From assembly GCF_008274825.1 (NCBI RefSeq), contig NZ_CP030848.1, forward strand, positions 3,223,618 through 3,287,617: a DNA stretch of 64,000 nt, read 5' to 3'. The translations under genes were made by a program, and so were the position numbers. Positions within the stretch are counted from its first letter, which is position 1. The number at the start of each line of letters is the position of its first letter. This DNA comes from Sphingobacterium hotanense. GTDB taxonomy: Bacteria > Bacteroidota > Bacteroidia > Sphingobacteriales > Sphingobacteriaceae. Below, piece by piece: positions 1-7,416 of the stretch. The notes beneath the pieces were generated by a model. That model searched no databases. It was not told the origin of the DNA and was given only the letters and a program-made list of their open reading frames with translations.

Positions 1-662
1 TTTGGTTTTTTATGTCTTAAGAACGAACGGTAATCGTTGTCCGGAACAAAGCAGATTTCATAGCTTTCAGATTTGTTTGCAATCTCATGCTGCCCCATTT
101 CCAAAGCCATCTGACGAATCTCGGCCTTCGTAAAACTTCCTAACGGAAATTGCGTGCGCGCAAGGTTCTCCTGCGACACACCCCACAATACATACGACTG
201 ATCCTTATTTTCGTCTCTACCTTTAGAGATTACATAACGACCATTGTCGTGCAAACGGATATTCGCGTAATGTCCTGTTGCTATAAATTCGCAATCCAGC
301 TTATTGGCACGCTTTATTAATGCTTCCCATTTGATATGGGTATTACATAACACACAAGGATTTGGCGTTCTTCCTGCGATATATTCATCCACGAAGTTAT
401 CAATAACATAATCACCGAACTCGTCGCGGATATCTAGAATATAATGAGGAAAGCCGTAGTTTACGGCTAAGGTTCTGGCGTCGTTAATACTATCTAAGCT
501 ACAGCAACCAGTTTCCTTTGAAGAGCCTCCTGAACTAGCATAATCCCATGTTTTCATCGTTATACCGATGACCTCATATCCTTGTTCATGAAGCATGACC
601 GCCGCTACCGAGCTATCCACCCCGCCACTCATGGCTACCAAAACTCTTCCTTTTTTACTCAT
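1..662 (-). CDS. mnmA: tRNA-specific 2-thiouridylase MnmA (3' end outside window)
   Basis: MnmA installs the 2-thio group on wobble uridine 34 of Lys, Glu and Gln tRNAs, using ATP and sulfur relayed to a catalytic cysteine. The frame starts at the ATG at 662-660 (minus strand) and runs open to base 1, so about 220 N-terminal residues are visible of a family normally near 360. The PP-loop motif SGGVDSS is at residues 12-18; GRTPNPCVLCN carries the first catalytic cysteine; ATGHYA, KDQSYVLWG and the second cysteine in the YEICFVPDNDYRSFL block follow. Identification is secure; only the C-terminal domain is missing because of the window edge. It is transcribed away from the tRNA-Phe genes. Confidence 0.96.
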   Translation of the reverse strand, partial: MSKKGRVLVAMSGGVDSSVAAVMLHEQGYEVIGITMKTWDYASSGGSSKETGCCSLDSINDARTLAVNYGFPHYILDIRDEFGDYVIDNFVDEYIAGRTPNPCVLCNTHIKWEALIKRANKLDCEFIATGHYANIRLHDNGRYVISKGRDENKDQSYVLWGVSQENLARTQFPLGSFTKAEIRQMALEMGQHEIANKSESYEICFVPDNDYRSFLRHKKP

Positions 663-807
663 ATTAATTTATTGAAGTGCAAAGATACCGTAAAATGGGG
701 AATACCAATGTTTATTTGATGTAATTTTATCTCAATCAAAATCAACCATTTGCTAAAAAGGTTTAAAAATATTAGAACAAAAGTTTTAGAATTCGAAAAA
801 AGACGGT

Positions 808-815
808 ACATTTGC
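808..815 (+). promoter_or_regulatory. Bacteroidota -7 promoter element for tRNA-Phe genes
   Basis: TACATTTG fits the Bacteroidota sigma-ABfr -7 consensus TAnnTTTG exactly and lies 33 bases before the first tRNA-Phe. No strong -33 TTTG is seen at the usual spacing. The start site would be a few bases downstream, near 820. Confidence 0.55.
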
Positions 816-847
816 AACGCAAGTTCGGTAACGGAAGTGCAATAAAA

Positions 848-920
848 GGTGCCATAGCTCAGTTGGTAGAGCAAAGGACTGAAAATCCTTGTGTCGCTGG
901 TTCGAATCCAGCTGGCACCA
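848..920 (+). tRNA. tRNA-Phe (anticodon GAA), copy 1
   Basis: Complete cloverleaf: acceptor GGTGCCA pairs with TGGCACC, D-arm AGCTCAGTTGGTAGAGC, anticodon loop CTGAAAA with GAA, T-arm with GTTCGAATC, discriminator A at 920. The next three bases happen to read CCA, but copy 2 does not have them, so the CCA end is probably added after transcription. Identical in sequence to the second copy 44 bases downstream; both probably come from one transcript. Confidence 0.97.
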
Positions 921-963
921 CCAAAATCTGACAAGTAACAGATTCCAAACAAAAACTTGAAAA

Positions 964-1036
964 GGTGCCATAGCTCAGTTGGTAGAGCAAAGGACTGAAA
1001 ATCCTTGTGTCGCTGGTTCGAATCCAGCTGGCACCA
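964..1036 (+). tRNA. tRNA-Phe (anticodon GAA), copy 2
   Basis: Same 73-base cloverleaf as the copy at 848, with acceptor GGTGCCA/TGGCACC, anticodon GAA and discriminator A at 1036, followed by CAG rather than CCA. A terminator begins 5 bases later, which supports a two-tRNA transcription unit. Confidence 0.97.
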
Positions 1037-1040
1037 CAGA

Positions 1041-1073
1041 AATCCCCAATCTCACCCGATTGGGGATTTTTTT
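1041..1073 (+). terminator. Rho-independent terminator of the tRNA-Phe unit
   Basis: Perfect 10-bp stem AATCCCCAAT / ATTGGGGATT (1041-1050 with 1059-1068), 8-base loop, then a T-run to 1073. It sits between the second tRNA and the sulfatase gene. Confidence 0.9.
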
Positions 1074-1098
1074 ATGCCTTTTTGCCTATCTTGGTCTT

Positions 1099-2511
1099 AT
1101 GAAACGTCTCCTAACCCTCCTTTTTCTTGTTACCTTTCAACTTCATGCGCAAACTCAGAAGCCCAATATCGTTTTCATCCTCGCCGATGACTTAGGAATT
1201 GGTGACTTGGGGAGTTATGACCAACAAAAGATCAGCACCCCGAATCTCGATAAACTAGCCGCTTCGGGCATGCGCTTTACCAAATTCTATGCCGGCACAT
1301 CGGTATGCGCACCATCTAGGTCATCCCTACTGACCGGTCAGCACACCGGGCACACGCATATTAGAGGGAATAAGGAAATAGAACCTGAAGGTCAAGAGCC
1401 GCTAGCGGATAGCATACGCACTTTTGCTATGATATTGCAAGAGCAGGGTTATACAACCGGGGCATTCGGCAAATGGGGCTTGGGAATGGTCGGCACAAGT
1501 GGCGACCCGAACCGCAAGGGTTTTGATGTATTTTTCGGCTACAACTGTCAGCGCCAATCTCATCGCTACTATCCAACACATTTATGGCATAATAATCAAC
1601 GCGTAGACCTAAAAGGCAACGACCTATCTACAAAAGCTGTCTATGCTCCTGCACTGATTCAAGAACAAACCTTAGCCTTTATAGACCATAACAAAGAACG
1701 CCCCTTTTTCTTGTTCGTTCCTACGGTCCTCCCCCATGCAGAATTAGCGGGTCCGGAAGACGAGTTTTATAAAAAATATGAAGATGCTTTTGAAGAAAAA
1801 GCACATCAAGGCAATGATTATGGTCCTAAAGCAACCGTTGCAGGCTATGCCTCTGTAGAGAAGCCTAGAGCGACATTCGCAGCGATGGTCAGCCGGATGG
1901 ATCACTATGTGGGCGAGATAATCGACAGATTAGAACAGCAAGGGCTGTTGGAGAATACCATCATTATTTTCAGCAGCGACAATGGCGCGCATCGAGAGGG
2001 TGGCACAGATCCAGACTTCTTTAATAGCACTGCCGGTTTCAGAGGTTATAAGCGAGACCTTTATGAGGGCGGTATCCGCACTCCCCTATTGGTCAGCTGG
2101 AAAGGTCGCATCCCTGCGGGGACAACGAGCTCACACGTAGGAGCATTCTGGGATATTTTTCCAACCATTCAAGAGTTAACCAATCACACCGAAGTAGAGC
2201 GAACCGACGGCATCTCTATGCTTCCGACCTGGTTAAAGCAGGGGAAGCAGAAAAAACATCAACAATTATATTGGGAATTTCACGAGGACGGCGGTCGTCA
2301 GGCTGTGCGCTATAAAAACTATAAATTGATCAGATTTAAAGTAAAAGACCCTGCGAACAGCTATTACGAATTATACGATTTAGAGAAAGACCCACAGGAG
2401 AAGCGCCCGCTACAAAATCCCAAATTGGCACAAAAAATATTGAAACTGATGGAAGAGCAGCATACAGCGAGCGAAATATTCCCTTTATTGCCGAAAAATA
2501 CCCAATTATAG
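1099..2511 (+). CDS. Secreted sulfatase (arylsulfatase family, Cys-type)
   Basis: A 470-residue formylglycine-dependent sulfatase that would cleave sulfate esters, probably from a sulfated glycan or aryl substrate, in the periplasm. Start chosen at ATG 1099, because it gives a signal peptide (MKRLLTLLFLVTFQLHAQ) directly before the first beta strand; an upstream extension would run through the tRNA and terminator. Visible motifs: metal-binding DD at residues 30-31, the modification motif CAPSR starting at Cys70 with SLLTG after it, FGKWGLG, and the later DNGAH metal site. Length is normal for the family. Substrate cannot be told from sequence; no polysaccharide-utilisation (SusCD) genes are adjacent. 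No clear Shine-Dalgarno site; a TATCTTGG -7-like element lies only a few bases upstream, so the transcript may be nearly leaderless. Confidence 0.93.
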   Translation: MKRLLTLLFLVTFQLHAQTQKPNIVFILADDLGIGDLGSYDQQKISTPNLDKLAASGMRFTKFYAGTSVCAPSRSSLLTGQHTGHTHIRGNKEIEPEGQEPLADSIRTFAMILQEQGYTTGAFGKWGLGMVGTSGDPNRKGFDVFFGYNCQRQSHRYYPTHLWHNNQRVDLKGNDLSTKAVYAPALIQEQTLAFIDHNKERPFFLFVPTVLPHAELAGPEDEFYKKYEDAFEEKAHQGNDYGPKATVAGYASVEKPRATFAAMVSRMDHYVGEIIDRLEQQGLLENTIIIFSSDNGAHREGGTDPDFFNSTAGFRGYKRDLYEGGIRTPLLVSWKGRIPAGTTSSHVGAFWDIFPTIQELTNHTEVERTDGISMLPTWLKQGKQKKHQQLYWEFHEDGGRQAVRYKNYKLIRFKVKDPANSYYELYDLEKDPQEKRPLQNPKLAQKILKLMEEQHTASEIFPLLPKNTQL

Positions 2512-2710
2512 GTATTTCAGCAGGCTTTAAAAGTGGGTAATTTAGATGCAAATCAACTGTTTATAGATTCTTGTCCTTCCAACCAAAAGCGCGCAAGATC
2601 GAATAGTTAAATTTGGAGAACAGCCTAGCGTAAGGCTTGTTTCAATGTTCACCCGCTCGGGTATTAGTTTTATAGGAATGAGGCTGTCTAAAAAGGTCTC
2701 TTAAAGAAAG

Positions 2711-2742
2711 AACCCCGTCATTAAAAAATGGCGGGGTTTTTC
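2711..2742 (+). terminator. Terminator hairpin inside the left end of the IS
   Basis: Stem AACCCCGTCATT / AATGGCGGGGTT with one G-T pair and an AAAA loop (2711-2722 with 2727-2738), followed by TTTTCTGTTTTTT. It lies upstream of the transposase start and would stop read-through from outside. Confidence 0.75.
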
Positions 2743-2794
2743 TGTTTTTTTGTCCTTAAGATTTTGTATCTTAAGGTGCACCCAAAAAAACAAT

Positions 2795-4423
2795 ATGGCA
2801 AACATACAATTCAAAGCGCTTCCATCCAATAGTCCGAGTCTATTTCCTGAGAATATTTTAGATCGTATTCCAATGAATCATCCGGTTCGTTTGGTGAGTC
2901 AGGTTGTTGATCAGTTGGATCTTGAACCTATTATCCGTCAGTATAAAGGCGGAGGCACCACTAGTTTTCACCCTAGAATGCTCATTAAGGTGCTGTTCTA
3001 CGCCTATTTAAGCAATATCTATTCTTGCCGAAAAATCGAGCAGGCCCTTCACGAGAACATCCATTTCATGTGGCTTTCAGGGAACAGTACACCTGATTAT
3101 CGTACGATCAATTATTTCAGAGGAAAGCGTCTTAAAGGACAGATACAAGAGCTGTTTGCCAGTATCGTTCGTATGCTACATGATATGGAGTATGTTAGCT
3201 TGAAAGTTCAATATGTAGATGGTACCAAGATCGAGTCTGTCGCTGGTCGTTATACGTTCGTTTGGAAGAAATCGGTCGAGAAGAATAAGGTAAAGTTAGA
3301 AGCAAACATTGCTTCGGTTCTTTCGGAAATCGAGGCTCAGATCGCCCAAGACCAATCTTCATTAGGTAATCAAGAAGTTAGCAAGGCCATCGATAGCAGT
3401 CAGTTGAAGGAAAAGATCGAAGCGATCAATGCCAAGTTCAAAGGAGCCAATAAATCTACTGATAAGCAACTTAAGAAACTTGAAGAGGACTATTTACCTC
3501 GACTAGAGAAATATGAAGAGCAACTGGAAGTACTGGGAGATCGCAATAGTTATAGCAAGACCGATACCGATGCTGTGTTTATGCGGATGAAAGAGGACCA
3601 CATGAAGAATGGCCAGCTTAAGCCAGCCTATAATGCCCAAATCAGCACCGAAGATCAGTTCATCACCCATTACAGCATCCATCAAACAACTGCCGACACC
3701 ACAACCCTGCCGGAACATTTGGAAGGCTTTGAGTGCCATTACGGAAAACAAAGCGAACAGCTTGTAGCAGACGCGGGTTATGGTAGCGAGCAGAACTATG
3801 AATTGATGGAAAAACAGGGCATAACTGCCTTTGTCAAGTACAATTACTTTCATGTGGAACAGAAGCGCAAGCATAAACAGGATCCTTTCTCGGTACAGAA
3901 TCTGTATTACAACCAGCAAGATGACTATTATGTATGTCCCGCAGGACAGAAGCTCAGCTTTATCGGTCATGCAACCAGAGTTAGTGCCAACGGATACACA
4001 GCCCAGGTCAGCTGTTATCAGGCTCAGCGATGCGAAGGCTGCCCGATGCGCAGTGGGTGTCATAAAGCTAAAGGCGATCGGCTCATTGAAGTGAACCATA
4101 GACTCAATCAGCTCAAGGATAAAGCCCGGGAAAGGCTGGTATCGGAAGAGGGAATGTACCATCGAAGCAAGCGCCCCATAGAAGTGGAATCCGTTTTCGG
4201 TCAGATGAAAAGCAACAACAGGTTTACCCGGTTCACAATGAAAGGACTGGAGAAAGTCGCTGTGGAGTTCGGATTGATGGCCATTGCCCATAACCTCAGA
4301 AAATGGGCGAAAAAGTGGGCAAACGATGTCTTCTTTGGGAATGGTTATAGCGATAAAACACTATATACAATAAAAATTCGAGTCAGGAGCGTTAAAACCA
4401 TAAAATATCGACTTACTGCTTAA
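2795..4423 (+). CDS. IS1182-family DDE transposase
   Basis: A 542-residue transposase that cuts and joins the IS ends. Start taken at ATG 2795, giving MANIQFKALPSN; an upstream ATG in frame is possible but adds only an unrelated stretch. The N-terminal DUF772-type region (residues 15-115) is followed by the DDE catalytic core: first Asp in YVDGTKIES (D142), second in ADAGYGS, and Glu in EVESVFGQMK. A long charged coiled insert occupies roughly residues 160-260, and a Cys cluster (CEGCPMRSGCH) lies before the last catalytic Glu, both usual for this family. The frame is intact, so the element may still be active. Confidence 0.93.
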   Translation: MANIQFKALPSNSPSLFPENILDRIPMNHPVRLVSQVVDQLDLEPIIRQYKGGGTTSFHPRMLIKVLFYAYLSNIYSCRKIEQALHENIHFMWLSGNSTPDYRTINYFRGKRLKGQIQELFASIVRMLHDMEYVSLKVQYVDGTKIESVAGRYTFVWKKSVEKNKVKLEANIASVLSEIEAQIAQDQSSLGNQEVSKAIDSSQLKEKIEAINAKFKGANKSTDKQLKKLEEDYLPRLEKYEEQLEVLGDRNSYSKTDTDAVFMRMKEDHMKNGQLKPAYNAQISTEDQFITHYSIHQTTADTTTLPEHLEGFECHYGKQSEQLVADAGYGSEQNYELMEKQGITAFVKYNYFHVEQKRKHKQDPFSVQNLYYNQQDDYYVCPAGQKLSFIGHATRVSANGYTAQVSCYQAQRCEGCPMRSGCHKAKGDRLIEVNHRLNQLKDKARERLVSEEGMYHRSKRPIEVESVFGQMKSNNRFTRFTMKGLEKVAVEFGLMAIAHNLRKWAKKWANDVFFGNGYSDKTLYTIKIRVRSVKTIKYRLTA

Positions 4424-4472
4424 AACTCAAAAATGAAAACAGTAATGAAATCGCAAAAGCTATAAAACAGAA

Positions 4473-4505
4473 GAAGGTGCCTTTTTAGACACCTTCATTT
4501 TTTTT
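4473..4505 (+). terminator. Terminator hairpin overlapping the right IS end
   Basis: GAAGGTG (4473-4479) pairs with CACCTTC (4490-4496), the loop contains the IS terminal core, and a run of eight T follows (4498-4505). The right inverted repeat therefore doubles as a transcription terminator for the transposase gene. Confidence 0.75.
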
Positions 4506-4581
4506 CCGCGTGTCTTTTTCTTGGCCATCAAGAACTTTCATTTTTATGGTTTAACTCAATGGAACATGAAAGTTTTTTTTC

Positions 4582-4698
4582 CTACAAATATCCTAAAAGG
4601 TAATAGATAATGATAAAGACAATGATGGTTCCGAAACATCCCAAGCCCATCTTTTTGGCTCCCCATCCTGCAATTAATGCTCTAAAGAATTTGTTCAT
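4582..4698 (-). CDS. 38-residue small membrane protein
   Basis: Short gene with a clear ribosome-binding site: the minus-strand Shine-Dalgarno AGGAG (plus 4705-4709) is 6 bases before the ATG at 4698. The peptide starts MNKFFRALIAGWGAKKMG, has a glycine/lysine-rich amphipathic front part, then one hydrophobic helix (about residues 19-37, rich in I, F, Y, L) and ends right after it. It follows the MBL exonuclease gene by about 32 bases, so it is probably the last gene of the ybbR-coaE-exonuclease operon. I recognise the general pattern (GAKK before a Cys-containing single helix) from other Bacteroidota genomes but know no function. Confidence 0.72.
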   Translation of the reverse strand: MNKFFRALIAGWGAKKMGLGCFGTIIVFIIIYYLLGYL

Positions 4699-4730
4699 AT
4701 AGCTCTCCTATTATTGTTAGTATTTATTAA

Positions 4731-5702
4731 CTAACAATAATCAGGTCTATATGTTTGCTCGAAAATGTCGCGGATTATTAAATTTTCTGATAAATGTGCA
4801 TGCAGCTGCCGGCCATCACCATGTAAAGTCCAGATAGCCTTAGGTTTAACAGCTTTCACAAAGGTCAAAATATCTTCCCAATCGACATGATCAGAGAGAT
4901 ATAAGCTGATATCGTTGCTGGCTTGTAATCTAGCCCAGCCCGATGCAAATACCCGTACGACGTTTTTAGCGCGTCTATAGCTGTTAAATGTAAGCGGAGG
5001 TACCAGATAAACTTTATTTTTCTCATCGCCTTTCATCGACTTCCTGTTATAGAGTGCATACTTCATCGGAAAGTTTGCATAGCTATCATAAATACGATGG
5101 AGGGGCAACATACTATGGTGCACGAGAATTTCTCGATCAGGAAGATAAAGATTCATCAAAGCGGTAATACGCTGTGCCTTTCCCAGCGAGTAACATCCCA
5201 ACATAATGTTGCTTGGAACATCCAATTTTAATATCTCGACTTTTGGATCCGGATGTTTTACATTAGGATCCGCAAAGGTCGTCTCGGTTATTAATACATC
5301 TGCTTCGATGATTTTGATGGGCTCACAAGTTGGATCCTCCTGCAGTTTATAATCGCCGGTGTACAGGTATTTTACCCCTTTGTATACCATCAGAATTTGT
5401 GCGGAACCCAATATATGTCCGGCGGGGATGAATACAATCTCCACCCCATTGATATTGAACCCCTCTTCGAAGTCAAAAACTTGATAAGATTGTAAGGGCT
5501 GTTTTGGATACCGAACCTGCATAAAAGCCGAGGTGGCTTTGGTGCAATATATTTCTCGATGTCCGGGACTCGCATGATCGCCATGCGCATGCGATACAAC
5601 TGCCCTTTGTACGGGGTAGAGTGGATCTACATAAAAGTCGCCATAGGCGCAGTAGTAACCTTTATCTCTTTTTACTAGAAAATCTTCAATTATTTCAGCC
5701 AT
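4731..5702 (-). CDS. Ligase-associated-type DNA exonuclease (metallo-beta-lactamase fold)
   Basis: A 323-residue metallo-beta-lactamase-fold nuclease of the group often annotated as ligase-associated DNA exonuclease or mRNA 3'-end-processing-like exonuclease. The metal motif HAHGDH is at residues 38-43; AGHILGSAQI and YTGDYKLQEDPTCEP supply further metal-site residues; the second half has a beta-CASP-like region and ends with WTLHGDGRQLHAHL. In many bacteria this gene sits beside an ATP-dependent DNA ligase and a helicase; neither is adjacent here. It starts 4 bases after coaE, so it is co-transcribed with it. Nuclease activity is inferred from the family; the exact substrate is not clear. 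Confidence 0.85.
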   Translation of the reverse strand: MAEIIEDFLVKRDKGYYCAYGDFYVDPLYPVQRAVVSHAHGDHASPGHREIYCTKATSAFMQVRYPKQPLQSYQVFDFEEGFNINGVEIVFIPAGHILGSAQILMVYKGVKYLYTGDYKLQEDPTCEPIKIIEADVLITETTFADPNVKHPDPKVEILKLDVPSNIMLGCYSLGKAQRITALMNLYLPDREILVHHSMLPLHRIYDSYANFPMKYALYNRKSMKGDEKNKVYLVPPLTFNSYRRAKNVVRVFASGWARLQASNDISLYLSDHVDWEDILTFVKAVKPKAIWTLHGDGRQLHAHLSENLIIRDIFEQTYRPDYC

Positions 5703-5706
5703 ACAG

Positions 5707-6297
5707 CTATTTAGTCGATAAGAATTGTTGATGAAGCGCCATCACTTGTTCGATTAGGCTGTGCTGATCATCATTGTATATAATAAAGTCGGCTAAAGCC
5801 TCTTTTTCCTCTTCGGGCATTTGTTTGCTCATTCGATGTCGCACCTCTTCTTCGCTAACCTGGTCGCGCTCCATCACGCGTTGTATGCGAACATCCTCAG
5901 GCGAGCTCACAAGGATACAGTAATCTAAACTTTTGTAAGAGCCGCTCTCGAATAATAATGCAGCTTCTTTCAAACTGTAAGGCCCTTGCTGGGCTTCAGC
6001 CCAATCCTCTGCGGCCTTAATAACCGCTGGATGTACGATTCCACTCAGCTTTTTGAGTTCAGTTTCGTCCTTGAAAACGCGAGCTGACAACCAAGCACGG
6101 TTTAAAGAACCGTTCTCGAAGTAAACCTTCTCACCGAAGGTCTCAACCAGCGCCTTTCTAACATCATCACTCTTGACCATGATGTCCTTCGCTTCCTTGT
6201 CGGCATCATAGGTCGCAATACCCAAAACTTTAAAAAGCTTGGTTACTATGCTTTTTCCCACACCGATGCCACCTGTAATTCCAATCTTTAATCCCAT
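5707..6297 (-). CDS. coaE: Dephospho-CoA kinase
   Basis: Last step of coenzyme A synthesis: phosphorylates the 3' hydroxyl of dephospho-CoA with ATP. 196 residues from the ATG at 6297, chosen because the P-loop GGIGVGKS then starts at residue 9 as in known CoaE proteins; an in-frame ATG 15 bases upstream lies inside the preceding gene. Other signatures are YDADKEAK, the VHPAV segment, LLFESG and the RVMERD lid region. It begins 1 base after the stop of the YbbR-domain gene, so the two are translationally close. ybbR-coaE order is common in Bacteroidota. Confidence 0.95.
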   Translation of the reverse strand: MGLKIGITGGIGVGKSIVTKLFKVLGIATYDADKEAKDIMVKSDDVRKALVETFGEKVYFENGSLNRAWLSARVFKDETELKKLSGIVHPAVIKAAEDWAEAQQGPYSLKEAALLFESGSYKSLDYCILVSSPEDVRIQRVMERDQVSEEEVRHRMSKQMPEEEKEALADFIIYNDDQHSLIEQVMALHQQFLSTK

Positions 6298-6298
6298 A

Positions 6299-7246
6299 CT
6301 ACTTACGAACAAAGAAATCTACATTTTGAGGTTCAATACTCAACACCTGACAGAACTCGGGCACCTTGGTTAGTATGACCGGCAGGCTCTCTACATTATG
6401 ATCCTTCCAAGCTTCCAAATCAACCACGGCTTCAAAATCTCGGGAAGTCCATTTGTTATAGTCCTTGACTGCAACGAGGATCGTCGCTTTCACCTTGCCC
6501 GGCAGGATACGAACAGAGGTATATTGCTTTCCATTCTCCACCTTTATTGGCAACTCGATTACCTTTTCAGTAATTTCCCCAACGGGAATTACAATCTCCG
6601 AGAATGTTGGATAAATCGTAATGTTTGTCCGCTGCTGCTTATTGAGATATGCAACTGTACGAACATCTGTATTGACATCCTTCCCTTTTATGGTATCCGT
6701 TTCTAAGTATTCAATGCTGGCAACATCCTCTAATGGTCCAGTGATGGTCACATATTCAGGGCTGGCTTTGGTTGCGCCAATAATACCATACTGTTTTTGG
6801 AATGTTAGATTATGCACCGCCTTAACAGGAACCTTACGCTGCGTTTGCTTAGAGAAATCGAAGTAGAGGGTATCCGGAGATACAGCAACAACCTGTTCCT
6901 CCTGGCGAAACTGCCTATTGATAAAGCCAATTTGACTTCCAAATACGATAAAGTTTCTTGTTTTCAAACCGCTTAGATCCACTTGGATTTTTGCGGTATC
7001 GGGTCGAATGCGCTCCATCAGGACTTTCCAACCTGACATCTTCAACTTAACCGTAACGGTATCTGATTGCAGAGGGTGAAAGGCTTTACTTTCCGGTAGA
7101 TTTACGTAGGACATGCTCGCCTTCTTAGAGAAGGTATAGTCGCTAGAAATCGCAAATAGTGTCCACGCTAGAAATGAAATAAGTACGCATCGTAAAAAAA
7201 TAGATAATTTACGTCTTTGCACTTTACTGATTCGCCTCATCGCCAT
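6299..7246 (-). CDS. YbbR/CdaR-domain membrane-anchored protein
   Basis: A 315-residue protein with a positively charged N-terminus (MAMRRISKVQRRKLS) and one transmembrane helix at about residues 16-35, then an extracytoplasmic part with two to three YbbR beta-domains (around 45-120, 130-215 and 225-312). YbbR domains are found in CdaR, which regulates the diadenylate cyclase CdaA in Firmicutes; in Bacteroidota the family is usually next to coaE, as here. No cyclase gene is adjacent, so regulation of c-di-AMP is only possible, not shown. First gene of the minus-strand operon at 7.2-4.6 kb. Confidence 0.85.
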   Translation of the reverse strand: MAMRRISKVQRRKLSIFLRCVLISFLAWTLFAISSDYTFSKKASMSYVNLPESKAFHPLQSDTVTVKLKMSGWKVLMERIRPDTAKIQVDLSGLKTRNFIVFGSQIGFINRQFRQEEQVVAVSPDTLYFDFSKQTQRKVPVKAVHNLTFQKQYGIIGATKASPEYVTITGPLEDVASIEYLETDTIKGKDVNTDVRTVAYLNKQQRTNITIYPTFSEIVIPVGEITEKVIELPIKVENGKQYTSVRILPGKVKATILVAVKDYNKWTSRDFEAVVDLEAWKDHNVESLPVILTKVPEFCQVLSIEPQNVDFFVRK

Positions 7247-7371
7247 TTTACAAATGTACTATTTTGAAACTAAAAATCACATCGTTGGGCTATCGTCCGA
7301 TTAGCGTAAAAAAAGCGATTGGATAGGCAAAAAGTTCCTTATCCTCCGCCTTATATTGATAAAATAATATG

Positions 7372-7379
7372 TAACTTTG
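7372..7379 (+). promoter_or_regulatory. -7 promoter element of purL
   Basis: TAACTTTG matches the TAnnTTTG consensus, 37 bases before the purL ATG. A -33 TTTG is not evident at the usual spacing. No purine riboswitch-like structure is seen between it and the start codon. Confidence 0.6.
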
Positions 7380-7416
7380 TGCTTTAATTGAAGGACGTTC
7401 AAAATTCACTTTCATA

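Larger units (their letters stand above)
2680..4496 (+). mobile_element. IS1182-family insertion sequence
   Basis: About 1.8 kb element with one transposase gene. The ends share TGTCTAAAAAGG in inverted orientation: 2685-2696 on the left and its complement at 4480-4491 on the right, with partial matching for several bases outside this core, so exact borders are uncertain by a few bases. No convincing target-site duplication was found. Both ends carry a hairpin with a T-run (2711-2742 and 4473-4505), which would block transcription into or out of the element. It lies between the sulfatase and a convergent operon and breaks no recognisable gene. Confidence 0.82.

Noticed and set aside
848..1036. 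Tandem tRNA-Phe copies as att sites of an integrated element
   Set aside because: Only 44 bases lie between them and no integrase is near; a simple tandem duplication with a shared terminator explains them.
979..1098. N-terminal extension of the sulfatase frame upstream of ATG 1099
   Set aside because: It would translate through the second tRNA-Phe and the terminator and would put 40 residues before the signal peptide.
2512..2680. Gene remnant between the sulfatase and the IS
   Set aside because: No conserved frame or similarity to a known protein end could be seen in these 170 bases.
3503..4291. 262-residue open frame on the minus strand
   Set aside because: It is antisense to the intact IS1182 transposase, has no family features and no promoter.
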